NCBI RefSeq assembly: GCF_039542055.1
Contig: NZ_BAABHK010000008.1
Span: forward strand, 62,001-126,000
Reading direction: 5' to 3'
DNA: 64,000 nucleotides
Origin: Actinoallomurus vinaceus
Lineage (GTDB): Bacteria > Actinomycetota > Actinomycetes > Streptosporangiales > Streptosporangiaceae
In this document: one piece after another, positions 34,593-43,853 of the stretch
Layout: each line of letters begins with the position of its first letter
Position numbering within the stretch: the first letter of the stretch is position 1
The notes under the pieces: model-generated
Database searches by the model: none
The model's input: the letters and a program-made list of their open reading frames with translations, nothing else
Told to the model about the DNA's origin: nothing
Translations under genes and position numbers: made by a program

Positions 34593-34715
34593 GACCTTAC
34601 GGACTACCGCGCCGAGAGAGGCCACGTCCACCGAAGTCGCATTCATCGCCGGCAGGACGGACCACCGCGCCGGGAGGTCGCGTCCGCCCGGCGCGGTGTC
34701 CGTCGACGGCAGGGG

Positions 34716-35843
34716 TCAGCGGAGCTTGCCGAAGAACTCCCTGATGTCCTCGGCGAACACCGCGGGGAGCTCCATGGCGATGAAGTGATGGCTGCCGGGG
34801 CGGTTCTCGCCCCAGTGGACGATGTCGTTGTGGCGTTCGGCGAGGCGGCGGATGCCGGGCGGGCCGCTGTAGAGGCCGGTCGGCACCGCGGACTGCCCCT
34901 TCGGCCAGGCGAACCCCTCGCTGTCGTACATGGGCCAGGAGGAGGACCCCGAGGTCCCGGTGAACCAGTACACGCTCACATTGGTCAGGAGCAGGTCCCG
35001 GTCGATGGCGTCCTCGGGCACGGCCACCCCGTAGCCGAACTCCTTGAACTTCTGCGTCAGCCAGGCCAGCAGGGCGACCGGTGAGTCGTTCCAGCCATAG
35101 GCGAAGGTCTGCGGCGCGGCGCGCAGCAGCGCGTGATGGTCGACGCCTTTGGCCCATTCCCCCACCTGCTGGAAGAAGGCCCGCTCGCCCTCGGTCATCT
35201 CCGGAAGGTCGTCCTCGGTGGGGATCCCGAGGCCGCTGTCGATGTGCACCCCGACGACGCGCTCGGGGGCGACCGCCGCCAACGCCGGTGCGACGTACGC
35301 GCCGAGGTCGCCGCCCTGCGCGCCGTACCGGCGGTAGCCGAGGCGGTCCATCAGCTCCGCCCAGAGCCGGGCCACCCGCGTGACGTCCCAGCCCGTCTCC
35401 CGCGGGGCCGACGAGAGCCCGAAGCCGGGGACCGACGGCACCACCACGTGGAACGCCTGCGCCGGGTCGCCGCCGTACGCGCCCGGGTCGGTCAGCGGGC
35501 CGATCAGGTCGACGAACTCGACGAAGGAGTTCGGCCAGCCGTGCGTGAGGATCAGCGGGAGCGCGTCCGGGTGCGGCGAGCGTACGTGCAGGAAGTGCAC
35601 GTCCTGACCGTCGATCGTGGTCATGAACTGCGGGAACGCGTTCAGCCTCGCCTCGTGGGCGCGCCAGTCGTAGCCGTCGCGCCAGTACGCGGCCAGGTCC
35701 TTCAGGTAGGCGACCGGCACTCCCCGGCTCCAGCCCTCGCCCGGCAACTGCGCGGCCCAGCGGGTACGGGCCAGGCGGTCGCGCAGGTCGTCCAGCTCGG
35801 CCTGCGGAACGTCGATGCGGAACGGCCGGATCTCTTCGCTCAT
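34716..35843 (-). CDS. Epoxide hydrolase (EHN domain plus alpha/beta hydrolase)
   Basis: The 375-residue protein starts with the epoxide-hydrolase N-terminal domain (RPFRIDVPQAELDDLRDRLARTRW). The hydrolase fold follows with oxyanion motif LTHGWPNSFVEF and nucleophile Asp in YGAQGGDLGAYV. The final His is in PGSHHFIAMELP. It adds water to epoxides through an alkyl-enzyme intermediate. The family is related to microsomal and juvenile-hormone epoxide hydrolases. The ATG at 35843 is preceded by AGGGGAC. It follows the PhoD gene region on the same strand but is separately spaced by 123 bases. Confidence 0.92.
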   Translation of the reverse strand: MSEEIRPFRIDVPQAELDDLRDRLARTRWAAQLPGEGWSRGVPVAYLKDLAAYWRDGYDWRAHEARLNAFPQFMTTIDGQDVHFLHVRSPHPDALPLILTHGWPNSFVEFVDLIGPLTDPGAYGGDPAQAFHVVVPSVPGFGLSSAPRETGWDVTRVARLWAELMDRLGYRRYGAQGGDLGAYVAPALAAVAPERVVGVHIDSGLGIPTEDDLPEMTEGERAFFQQVGEWAKGVDHHALLRAAPQTFAYGWNDSPVALLAWLTQKFKEFGYGVAVPEDAIDRDLLLTNVSVYWFTGTSGSSSWPMYDSEGFAWPKGQSAVPTGLYSGPPGIRRLAERHNDIVHWGENRPGSHHFIAMELPAVFAEDIREFFGKLR

Positions 35844-36060
35844 CGTGTCCCCTACGTCTTGGAGGCCGTACGACGTCGTACGGCGTGACCGTCGCCGCGA
35901 CCGATTCGCGTCGGCGACGTGACCGACGCTATGCCTCATGTAGGTCGGATCCTGGCCTAGACTCCGGGCCCGCGGCCTCTCGACCCTGGGCGACCACTCA
36001 CCGCGACTGAACGGCACAATGTTCTTTCCGCGAGAAACGGCCAAAGCGTAAGGATCATGC

Positions 36061-37122
36061 ATGAAGTGCCCGGCATGCGAGATCGATGTACCCCCAGGCT
36101 GGTCCGCCTGCACCCAGTGCGGTGCACTGCTCCCGTCGGCGGGTGAGCCCTCCGGCTCACCGCCGCCCTTCGCCGGCGACTCGTCGACGAACCCGCGAAC
36201 CGAGCCACTGCCGATTCCGGTCTGGGACGTGGGCGCGGAGACTCCTGGGAATGTACGGCCCGAGCATCCTGCAGCCGACGGCGCAGGGACGCCTGATCCC
36301 GGTAATGCGACGCAGCGCCTGGACACCTCGTCGGCCGGTCCGATGCCACCCGAATACCGCCCGGTCGCTTGGAATCCCGGTGCCCCGGGGCCCGGTCCGA
36401 TGCCGCCCGGACACGATGCCGCCGCGCCGAACTTCGGCCCTCCGGGGATGGGCCCGATGCCATCGCCCGGATATCCGGGCGGCTGGGACCAGGCCGTTCC
36501 GCCGGGCGCCGGGGGAACCGCGGTGCCCTCGCCGGGTGGCGGCATGGGACGGAACCGGGTGCTGCTGCTGGGAGGAGGGGCCCTGGTCGCGGTCGTGCTC
36601 GCCGGAGGCCTGGTCGTTGCCCTGACAGGGGGATCAGCGGACAAGGCGCACACCCCGCAGCAGAAGCCGGGTGCCGAGGGCGCCGCGCGGCAGGCCGCCG
36701 CCGTCGACCAGGTCCTCAAGTCGGGGCAGACGGCCCGCGGGCATCTGCCGTCCCGCCTGCGGACGTGCGATGACGTGACCGCGGGCGTCGCCGGTTTCCA
36801 GCAGGTCGTCCGGGATCGGCAGCAGGAGCTCTCTCAGGCGAAAGGCCTCAAAGTCGACCGGCTGCCGGACGGATCACGGCTCCGCCAGTCGATGATCGGC
36901 GCGTACCAGAGCTCCCTTAAGGCCGATCGGGCGTACCTGGCGTGGGCGCAGGGGGTGCGGGCACGACGTTGTGGCGGCAGGGTCGCCCCGCTGACGGCGG
37001 CGTACAAGAACGCCATCGCCGCCAACGACAAGGCCGGTCCCGCCAAGCGCCAGGTGATCGCCTTGTGGAAACCGATCGCAAGCAGCCACGCCCTGCCCAC
37101 CTACGCATGGAACCGCCTCTGA
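36061..37122 (+). CDS. Zinc-ribbon, proline-rich, single-pass membrane protein
   Basis: The 353-residue protein opens with a zinc ribbon (CPACEIDVPPGWSACTQCG). About 130 residues rich in Pro, Gly and Met follow, then one membrane helix at about residues 166-188. The extracytoplasmic domain of about 150 residues contains two cysteines (RTCDDV and RRCGGR). The cytoplasmic ribbon may bind protein or nucleic acid. No known enzyme motif is present. AAGGATC precedes the ATG. It is divergent from the epoxide hydrolase gene and lies upstream of a WYL regulator. Confidence 0.72.
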   Translation: MKCPACEIDVPPGWSACTQCGALLPSAGEPSGSPPPFAGDSSTNPRTEPLPIPVWDVGAETPGNVRPEHPAADGAGTPDPGNATQRLDTSSAGPMPPEYRPVAWNPGAPGPGPMPPGHDAAAPNFGPPGMGPMPSPGYPGGWDQAVPPGAGGTAVPSPGGGMGRNRVLLLGGGALVAVVLAGGLVVALTGGSADKAHTPQQKPGAEGAARQAAAVDQVLKSGQTARGHLPSRLRTCDDVTAGVAGFQQVVRDRQQELSQAKGLKVDRLPDGSRLRQSMIGAYQSSLKADRAYLAWAQGVRARRCGGRVAPLTAAYKNAIAANDKAGPAKRQVIALWKPIASSHALPTYAWNRL

Positions 37123-37210
37123 TCTCCTGGCCTGGGGGGTGTCCGGTGGGTCTTGTTCGTAGCGCGCTCTGGACACCGCGCAGCCGGACGAAGATCCACC
37201 GGCCACCCCC

Positions 37211-37216
37211 TAGACT
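37211..37216 (+). promoter_or_regulatory. Leaderless -10 box (TAGACT)
   Basis: TAGACT is eight bases before the GTG at 37225. The same 17-bp string CCTAGACTCCGGGCCCG occurs at 35956-35972 and 37209-37225. Confidence 0.5.
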
Positions 37217-37224
37217 CCGGGCCC

Positions 37225-38172
37225 GTGACCTCGGCTCGCCTGCTGACGCTGCTGTCCCTGCTGCAGACCTCGCGCGAGTGGCCGGGCAGCGAGCTCGCCG
37301 ATCGCCTGGGCGTCAGCCCCCGTACGGTCCGCCGCGACGTCGAGCGGCTGCGTGACCTCGGCTATCCGGTCGAGGCCACGATGGGCCCGGCGGGCGGCTA
37401 CCGCCTGGTCGCGGGTACGGCCATGCCGCCGCTGCTCGTCGACGACGAAGAGGCGGTGGCCATCGCGGTCGCCCTGCGCACCGCGGCCGGGCATCCGGTC
37501 GGCGGCATCGAGGAGGCGTCCCTGCGGGCCCTGGCGAAGCTGGAGCAGGTGCTGCCGTCGCGGCTGCGACAGCGGGTGGGCGCGCTGAACGCCGCCACGG
37601 TCGCGCTGCTGGGTGAGGCGGGCCCGAGGATCGACCCGGACGACCTCACGACCGTCGCCGTCGCCGCCGCGAGCCGTCGGGGACTGCGCTTCGCCTACCG
37701 GCGCGCCGGCGAGGACGGCGAGGATGACCGCCTGGTCGAGCCGTACCGTCTGGTCGCCGCCGGGCGCCGCTGGTACCTCGTCGCCTACGACCTCGGTCGG
37801 GACGACTGGCGGATCTTCCGGATGGACCGCGTCCGGAGACCGCGCCCGACCGGTGTGCCGAACGCACCCCGGCGACCGCCCGACGAGGACGCGGCCGCCT
37901 ACGTCACGCGCAAGCTCTACTCGCTGGTCCCGACGTACCGGGCGCTGGTCACCCTGCGCGCGCCGGCCGACGAGGTCCCGGCGGCCCGGCTCGGCGAGGT
38001 CGAGCCGATCGACGCGGACAGCTGCCGCCTGCGCACCCACGAGGACACCGTCGAATGGCTCGCCCAGCGGCTCACGATGCTCGGCTGCGAGTTCACCGTG
38101 CACGAGCCGCCCGAACTCATCGCGTACCTGCGGTCCCTCGGCGCCCGCGCCCTCCGCGCCACCGGCGGTTAG
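37225..38172 (+). CDS. HTH-WYL transcriptional regulator
   Basis: The 315-residue protein has an N-terminal DeoR/HTH_11 winged helix (LLSLLQTSREWPGSELADRLGVSPRTVRRDVERL). A WYL domain follows, with RLVEPYRLVAAGRRWYLVAYD and RIFRMDRV, and then a C-terminal WCX-like extension. WYL domains bind nucleic-acid or nucleotide ligands and often control stress or defence genes. GTG at 37225 is chosen as the start of the HTH; TAGACT upstream suggests a leaderless mRNA. It converges on the MFS gene at a shared terminator. Confidence 0.92.
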   Translation: MTSARLLTLLSLLQTSREWPGSELADRLGVSPRTVRRDVERLRDLGYPVEATMGPAGGYRLVAGTAMPPLLVDDEEAVAIAVALRTAAGHPVGGIEEASLRALAKLEQVLPSRLRQRVGALNAATVALLGEAGPRIDPDDLTTVAVAAASRRGLRFAYRRAGEDGEDDRLVEPYRLVAAGRRWYLVAYDLGRDDWRIFRMDRVRRPRPTGVPNAPRRPPDEDAAAYVTRKLYSLVPTYRALVTLRAPADEVPAARLGEVEPIDADSCRLRTHEDTVEWLAQRLTMLGCEFTVHEPPELIAYLRSLGARALRATGG

Positions 38173-38178
38173 CAAGCG

Positions 38179-38211
38179 GTCGGACCCCGCACTCGACGTG
38201 CGGGGTCCGAC
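38179..38211. terminator. Bidirectional terminator between WYL and MFS genes
   Basis: A perfect 14-bp stem (38179-38192 with 38198-38211) with a five-base loop lies between two convergent stop codons. Confidence 0.75.
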
Positions 38212-38223
38212 GGAGGAAGCGTG

Positions 38224-39726
38224 TCAGGAGGCGACGAGCACCGCCCCGGGCTCCTGCTCCTGCGGAGGAGCCGCCTTGCGGCCACGGAGCACCAGGAGGG
38301 CGAGCACCGCCGCGGCGAGGACACCGGCGGCGCCGACCGTGAAGGTGGTGGACATCGCGGTCGCGAAGGCGTCGCGGGCGGTGTGGGCCAGGCCGGTGTT
38401 CCCGGTACGGGCGGCGACGGCGAGCGCCTCGCCGATCGAGTGCCGGGCCTGATCCGGGGCCGTCTTGGGCATGGCGCCGGTGAAGCCGGTGGACAGGACG
38501 CTGCCGAGGATCGCGACGCCGAGCGCCGCGCCCGCCTGCTGGATCGTGTCGTTCAGCGCGGAGCCGACCCCGGCGTGCTCGGCCGGGACGGCGCCCATCA
38601 GCGCCGCGATCGCCGCCGGCACCGCCAGCCCGCCGCCGATGCCCATCAGGGCGAGCGCGATGCCCAGCACCGCGAACCCGTCGCCCGGTGAGACCGTCGC
38701 CAGCACGCCGAACCCGGCCGCCGTGATGACCAGCCCGACGGCGGCCATGACGCGGTTCCCGAGCTTCTGGCCCAGGCTCGCGCCGATGCCGTTGAACACG
38801 AGCGCGGCGACCGCCAGCGGGATGAACGCCAGCCCGGTCTTCATGGGCGAGTAGCCGAGGACGAACTGCAGGTACTGGGTGGCCGCGAGCAGCAGGCCGC
38901 CGTTGGCGATCTCCGCGAGGGTGAGGGAGAGGCTGCCGCCGGTGAAGTCGCGGTCCCGGAAGAGGCCCAGCGGGACCATCGGGGAGGAGGTGCGGGTCTC
39001 CCAGATTACGAAGCCGGTGAGCGCGGCGACGGCGACGGCGGCCGCGGCGATGGTGGCGGGGCCGAAGCCGTTCTTCGGCAGTTCGATGATCGCCCAGACG
39101 AGCGCCGTCATGCCGACGACCGACAGGATCGCGCCGAGCGGGTCGGGCTTGCGCCAGGGGCCCTTGGACTCCGGCATGAGGACGACCGCCGCGAGGATCG
39201 CCAGAGCCGCGATCGGGATGTTGATCAGGAAGACCGCGCTCCAGCCGAACCGGGCGACGAGCAGACCGCCGACGACCGGGCCGCCCACGAGGCCGAGCAT
39301 CGCGACGGCGCTCCACGCGGCCATCGCCTTCGGCCGCTCCGCCTCGTCGAACACGGTGATCAGGATGGACAGCATGCTGGGCATCACCAGCGCGCCGCCC
39401 ACGCCCATCAGCACCCGAGCCGCGATCAGCAGCCCGGGCCCGGTCGCGAACGTCGCCGCCAGCGAGGCTCCGCCGAAGAGGGCCAACCCGATGACCATCA
39501 TCCGCCGCCGGCCGAACCGGTCCGACAGGCTTCCCGCCGTGAGCAGCAGCCCGGCGAACACAAGGATGTAGGAGTCCAGGATCCACTGGATGTCCTGGGC
39601 GCTCGCGCCGAGGTCCTCGGTGAGCGACGGGATCGCCACGTTGAGGGCCATGTTGTCGATGACCAGCACCAACGTGCTGAGGCAGAGCACGACCAGGATG
39701 AGCCAGCGGCGTGGATGGCGAGTCAT
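38224..39726 (-). CDS. MFS drug exporter, DHA2 (EmrB/QacA) type, 14 TM
   Basis: The 500-residue protein has about fourteen membrane helices. The motifs are LDSYILVFAGLLLTAGSLSDRFGRRR (motif A) and LMGVGGALVMPSMLSIL followed by GPVVGGLL (motif C), typical of QacA/EmrB proton-driven multidrug exporters. The ATG at 39726 has GAAGGGA upstream. It is divergent from a TetR gene, and the gap between them holds five repeated operator-like sites. It is therefore probably repressed by that TetR and induced by a toxic compound. Confidence 0.92.
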   Translation of the reverse strand: MTRHPRRWLILVVLCLSTLVLVIDNMALNVAIPSLTEDLGASAQDIQWILDSYILVFAGLLLTAGSLSDRFGRRRMMVIGLALFGGASLAATFATGPGLLIAARVLMGVGGALVMPSMLSILITVFDEAERPKAMAAWSAVAMLGLVGGPVVGGLLVARFGWSAVFLINIPIAALAILAAVVLMPESKGPWRKPDPLGAILSVVGMTALVWAIIELPKNGFGPATIAAAAVAVAALTGFVIWETRTSSPMVPLGLFRDRDFTGGSLSLTLAEIANGGLLLAATQYLQFVLGYSPMKTGLAFIPLAVAALVFNGIGASLGQKLGNRVMAAVGLVITAAGFGVLATVSPGDGFAVLGIALALMGIGGGLAVPAAIAALMGAVPAEHAGVGSALNDTIQQAGAALGVAILGSVLSTGFTGAMPKTAPDQARHSIGEALAVAARTGNTGLAHTARDAFATAMSTTFTVGAAGVLAAAVLALLVLRGRKAAPPQEQEPGAVLVAS

Positions 39727-39746
39727 CACGCTTCCCTTCGAGCGAT

Positions 39747-39840
39747 GCGAACAGTGTGCGCTAATTGGCGAACACTGTACGCATAGCGGAACGGTGTGCG
39801 CAAGTGGAGAACGATGTGCGCGTCCGCATACGCTGTGCGC
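39747..39840. promoter_or_regulatory. Array of five operator-like repeats between MFS and TetR genes
   Basis: GAACNNTGTGCGC-like units begin at 39749, 39770, 39789, 39809 and 39828, a spacing of 19-21 bases. The second, GCGAACACTGTACGC, is an imperfect palindrome. The last unit differs at three positions and abuts TAGGCT (39841-39846), a likely -10 box of the TetR gene. Confidence 0.7.
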
Positions 39841-39872
39841 TAGGCTCCTGGCAACGACGAGAAGGAGGCGCC

Positions 39873-40613
39873 GTGACCACCGATGACAGGCCGATCCCGT
39901 CGGTATGGGCCCGTCCCGGCCGAGAGAAGCGCGAGCAGCCGGCGCTGAGCCGACAGCAGATCGTGGCCGAGGCCGTCCGGCTGCTCGACGCGGAAGGCGT
40001 CGAGGCGCTCAGCATGCGCAAGCTCGGCACCCGCCTCGGCGCGGGCGCGACCTCGCTCTACCGGCACGTCGCCAACAAGGACGAACTGGTCGAACTGGCG
40101 GTCGACGAGGTCTTCGGCGAGCTGCGGGCGCCCGGCATGAACGACGCGGAGCGATGGCGCGAGGCGACCGCCGCCTGCGCCCAGGGTCTGCGCGCCGTGA
40201 TCCTCCGACACCCGTGGATCGCCTCCATGCTGGGTGCGATGGCCAACTACGGGCCGAACCTCATGCGCATGTCGGAGGACCTGCTCGGCACGCTGGAGGC
40301 CGCGGGATTCTCCCTGACCGAGGCGAACAGCGCGATGAACACCGTCTTCGCCTACGTCATGGGGATGACGAGCAGCGAGGCGGCGTGGCTGACCATGCTC
40401 GCCCGCAGCGGCCAGACCGAGGAGGAGTGGTCCGAGCGACTGAAGCCCGCCCTTGAGGGACTCACCCGGTCACACCCGCGCCTCGGCGCGCTGTTCACCG
40501 CACAGGCGGACGAGGATCCCGTACGGCTCCGCGAGCGGGAGTTCGCGTACGGCCTCGACCGCATCCTCGACGGCCTCGCCCTCGCCCGCTCAGGCGGCCC
40601 CGCCCCCACCTGA
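39873..40613 (+). CDS. TetR-family repressor (TetR_C type)
   Basis: The 246-residue protein has the DNA-binding domain LSRQQIVAEAVRLLDAEGVEALSMRKLGTRLGAGATSLYRHVANKDELVELAVDEV, followed by a TetR_C-like ligand domain (ILRHPWIASMLG, MNTVFAYVMGMT). GTG at 39873 has GAAGGAGG seven bases upstream. It should control the divergent MFS exporter and itself through the repeat array. The ligand is unknown. Confidence 0.92.
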   Translation: MTTDDRPIPSVWARPGREKREQPALSRQQIVAEAVRLLDAEGVEALSMRKLGTRLGAGATSLYRHVANKDELVELAVDEVFGELRAPGMNDAERWREATAACAQGLRAVILRHPWIASMLGAMANYGPNLMRMSEDLLGTLEAAGFSLTEANSAMNTVFAYVMGMTSSEAAWLTMLARSGQTEEEWSERLKPALEGLTRSHPRLGALFTAQADEDPVRLREREFAYGLDRILDGLALARSGGPAPT

Positions 40614-40674
40614 GCCGCTGCGGCGGCTTCCCGCGTGCCGAACGCTCGGTGAAACCGCGGAAGCGCCGCTACCG

Positions 40675-41070
40675 TCAGTTGCCGATGTCGAAGGTGTCGC
40701 GGTTGTCGACGATGGCGGACTGGTGGGTCCGTATCCAGACGACAAGGTGGTCGACGGCCTGGGCGAGGGAGCGGCCGAGCGCGGTGAGCTCGTACTCGAC
40801 CCGTGGTGGAACCTCGGGGAAGGCCGTCCGGGTGATCAGACCGTCGCGGTGCAGCGTGCGCAGGGTGTGGCTGAGCATCCGCTGGGAAATGCCGGGCACC
40901 TTCTCGTGCAGAGTGGTGTAGCGCATCGGGCCGGACGCCAGCTCCGTGATGATCAGGACGGTCCACTTGTCGCCGACCCGGGCCAGGACGTCGCGGACGA
41001 GTCCGATGGTCTCCACACAGTCGGGCGCCACGCCTTGCGCGGTCAATTCGGCGCGGAGTACGGCGTCCAT
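40675..41070 (-). CDS. HxlR-family transcriptional regulator
   Basis: The 131-residue winged-helix protein has VRDVLARVGDKWTVLIITELASG, YTTLHEKVPGISQRMLSHTL and PRVEYELTALGRSL. One cysteine (DCVETIG) precedes the DNA-binding domain, where redox-sensing HxlR proteins have theirs. It is divergent from an SRPBCC-domain gene and probably controls it. GAAGGG is about nine bases before the ATG. Confidence 0.92.
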   Translation of the reverse strand: MDAVLRAELTAQGVAPDCVETIGLVRDVLARVGDKWTVLIITELASGPMRYTTLHEKVPGISQRMLSHTLRTLHRDGLITRTAFPEVPPRVEYELTALGRSLAQAVDHLVVWIRTHQSAIVDNRDTFDIGN

Positions 41071-41205
41071 GCGATTCAGCCCTTCGCGTGCGTTGCTTAC
41101 GTGAAAGTGCGTATCGGCGAGCGGGATTAATACCGGCCGACCTGCGTTTCCTGCCGATGGTAACCACGGAGACCCGCTGCGGCGGCCCATCGAACGGAGG
41201 GGCGG

Positions 41206-41751
41206 ATGAGCAACCAGGACACCGCACCAAGGCAGCCGGCCGACGGACTCGACGTCCGCCACGAAACCTTCACGATCTCCCGGCGTCTGGACGCGCCCCC
41301 ACCCGCCGTCTTCGCCGCCTTCGCCGACACCGCGCTCCGACGCCGCTGGTTCAAGCTTCCCGGATCGGGAGCCACCTACCACCACGAGTTCGGTGTCGGC
41401 GGCGGCGAGAGCGCCCAGAGCACCTTCACCGTCCTGGACGCGCCTCCGGAGCACCTTGACTACCGATCGCGCTACCTCGACATCGTGCCGAACCGCCGCA
41501 TCGTCTACGTCTACGAATCCACCGTCAACGACGTACTGCGCTGGACGTCGCTCGTGACCGTTCTGCTGGCCGACGACGCCGAATCCACCCACCTGACCTG
41601 GACCGAACAGGTCGCCTTCCTGGCCCGCACCGGCGACGGCTCCGCCGATCTCCCGCACCTGCGCGGCGGGACGGCGCTACGCCTGAACGGCCTGGCCGCG
41701 GCACTCCAGCCCCCGACGCGGCCCGCCCCCTCCGCTCATGTACGTGACTAA
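41206..41751 (+). CDS. SRPBCC (AHSA1-type START-fold) protein
   Basis: The 181-residue protein has an AHSA1-like domain: FTISRRLDAPPPAVFAAFAD, LRRRWFKLPG, HEFGVGGGESAQSTFTV, and STHLTWTEQVAFLA. START-fold proteins bind hydrophobic ligands. Genes of this family commonly sit beside HxlR or ArsR regulators, as here. GGAGGGGCGG lies just before the ATG. The ligand is unknown. Confidence 0.88.
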   Translation: MSNQDTAPRQPADGLDVRHETFTISRRLDAPPPAVFAAFADTALRRRWFKLPGSGATYHHEFGVGGGESAQSTFTVLDAPPEHLDYRSRYLDIVPNRRIVYVYESTVNDVLRWTSLVTVLLADDAESTHLTWTEQVAFLARTGDGSADLPHLRGGTALRLNGLAAALQPPTRPAPSAHVRD

Positions 41752-41752
41752 C

Positions 41753-42117
41753 ATGAATTCGCGGCCAACCACCCGGCGAGCCCTCCGTACCGGCCCCGAC
41801 CCGGCGAGCGGTACGCCTCCTCGCCGCCTTCGGCGCGATCACGGTCCTCGGAGGCGTCCTATACTTCTTCTTCCTGGTACTCGCGGCCGCGAATCTCATC
41901 GGCCCGGTCATCGCCGGGCAGTCGATCTCCTGGCTGATACTCCGCCTGACGGCAGTTTGCCGCCGTGGCCGCCACCTGTGCGACCGCCCTCACCGTCTGG
42001 CACCACCGCTGCGGCACCGCGCTCACTAACGCCACCCGCGCTCAACTCGGTCTACTCCTGCTCGCCGGATTTACCTTCATCCCCTGGGCCTACTACTGGG
42101 GCCTTCTCAGCCCCTGA
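41753..42117 (+). pseudogene. Frameshifted small membrane protein
   Basis: Coding potential passes through three frames: MNSRPTTRRALRTG from the ATG at 41753, then a hydrophobic part VRLLAAFGAITVLGGVLYFF in the next frame from 41811, then AVAATCATALTVWHHR and FIPWAYYWGLLSP in the third frame to the stop at 42115-42117. Two frameshifts are needed to join them, so the gene looks inactivated. Three membrane helices would be expected. The 3' end overlaps the convergent 2H-phosphoesterase gene. Confidence 0.5.
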
Positions 42118-42723
42118 CCTGGCGGCACCGAGTTCGACCGAGGCAACGCCATCCCAGACGTAGCAGTGGCCAACGCGTTCCTGGCTGACCAGATCGATCC
42201 GGTCGATTGTCACGTCGACCGGGGGCGGGGGAGGCTGCATGGCCGCGATCACCGGTGCTGCCGGAGCATCCGAGTTGCTGTAGGCGACGGACAGATGTGG
42301 CACCCAGTCCGGGTCGTCCGCCAGCTGATTGGTGCGTACAGTGACGGCGACTGCCTGCCTGATGCCCGATCGAGCCGCGTCCAAGCCTTCTCTCGGGGTG
42401 GCGCCCAGAACAACTGCTTCGCTATGGAACAACGGTCGTCCGAGGCTGACGCTCGTCGGCGTTACTGATCGCATACGTTCGGAGACAGAGGCGATCATAT
42501 CGGCAAGCTCGGAATCGCTGATCTCATCGGCGAATCCGACGATCTGTGTCGTCATATGGAGCCACGGTGTCGGTACAGGATCCAGTCCCGGAACAGTTAT
42601 GAGGCGTTGTTGGCATTCCTTTGCAAGTTTCCCTATCTCTGGTCGGCCGTCGAACAATATATGCCATACATAAAGTCGGCGGCCGGAGCGCACGCCAGGA
42701 CGCCACCACCAGTGGTTCGTCAT
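42052..42723 (-). CDS. 2'-5' RNA ligase-like (2H phosphoesterase) protein
   Basis: The 223-residue protein has the two H-x-[ST]-x motifs of the 2H superfamily: WLHMTTQIV in the first half and PHLSVAY in the second. These proteins cleave or form 2'-5' or cyclic phosphodiester bonds in RNA or nucleotides. The C-terminal 25 residues are low-complexity and overlap the neighbouring pseudogene on the other strand. It lies 17 bases downstream of a broken XRE-TPR gene. The base composition here is lower in G+C than the flanks. Confidence 0.82.
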   Translation of the reverse strand: MTNHWWWRPGVRSGRRLYVWHILFDGRPEIGKLAKECQQRLITVPGLDPVPTPWLHMTTQIVGFADEISDSELADMIASVSERMRSVTPTSVSLGRPLFHSEAVVLGATPREGLDAARSGIRQAVAVTVRTNQLADDPDWVPHLSVAYSNSDAPAAPVIAAMQPPPPPVDVTIDRIDLVSQERVGHCYVWDGVASVELGAARSGAEKAPVVGPGDEGKSGEQE

Positions 42724-42740
42724 TCTCTCTGGTAGGGGAC

Positions 42741-43713
42741 TCAAAGAGCCTCCAAAGTTTGGCGCGGCTTAGCATCCAATGAGTCTGAACAGAACGCATG
42801 AATTTGTTCTCGCAACACCTTGGCTGCCTCGCTGACTCGATAACGTGGGTGGGTGAGACTGCGATCTATCGCTTTCATGCGTCCACTAATGGTGGCTACT
42901 CGAAAAGCCGGACTGATCTCGAAGACGGATGAGAGTTCGGCGGCGGAACCTTCTGGGTCGTCTTTCAGTAGATGCGCAAGGGCGGCGCCGATTCTGACCT
43001 GAGCCCAGGTGCCGTAGACCCAGGCGTCACCCTCTGCCCACGCGCTATCGGCGATGTTGGCCGCGCGCAGCATCGCGTCGGGATCGCGGGCGCCAAGGTG
43101 AACTTGCAGCGCATAAGTCGCTTGTCGTGCCCGCGGGCATGACCATGCCGTGGCGTCCTGGCCGGAAAAAGTCATCTCGTCGCGTGCATTGTCTGCGGCT
43201 ACGAGGGCGTGTCTAGCTCCATTCAGGTCCCCAAGAGACTTCAGGGCCGTGGCCTCCGAAACGGCCAAGAGTACTTTCTGGGGTCCGTCTGGGCTGAGCT
43301 CTACACCCTTGCGAGCGAGGCTTGCTGCCGCGGCGAACTCCTTCTCCCAACGGGCCGTCTTGGATTGAGCTATCAGGATAAGGGCACGTGCTGCATTTGA
43401 ATCTGCTTCCTCCGCGCAAGTCCATGCGGTTCGACCGTATGCTCTGGCGGCGCGATAGCGTCCGACGTCGCCAGCGAGCAGCGTTAATAGGGCGAGTAGT
43501 TCTGCAGAGGCTTCAAGAAGTGCCCTCGTCTGGCTTATTCGCTGTCGACCGGATCGCAGAATATTTATGACGCTGCGCTGTAGGAGTGCTACGTCGGTCA
43601 TAAACCCCTGCCGCTCGGGCGAGTCGGCGAGCCATTTCCGGTTTGTCCCAGCCGCGAGCTTTGCGTTCCGTGCGAATGCGGTCGGAGTGCAGCCGGCGAA
43701 TATCAGCGGACAT
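42741..43713 (-). pseudogene. Broken XRE-family regulator with TPR domain
   Basis: The start MSADIRRLHSDRIRTERKARGW continues into an XRE helix-turn-helix (KPEMARRLARAAG). The frame is then lost near 43608-43612. The remaining TPR-like region continues in another frame from MTDVALLQRSVINILRSG to the stop at 42741. The second half of the HTH domain is missing, so both a deletion and a frameshift have occurred. Intact relatives are common actinomycete regulators near small conserved genes. Composition is lower in G+C than its neighbours. Confidence 0.6.
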
Positions 43714-43853
43714 GTCGCAGCACCTCTGCTGGAGGTCTCGGAACACCACAGGTGTGTTCTGCCTTGTTCCCGCATTGTCCTCTGTCGCCGCGCATAGCGC
43801 ACTGTGTTCACTCAAGGTCACCCCACGAATACACGCGCGAGGAGGCTGTGGCG

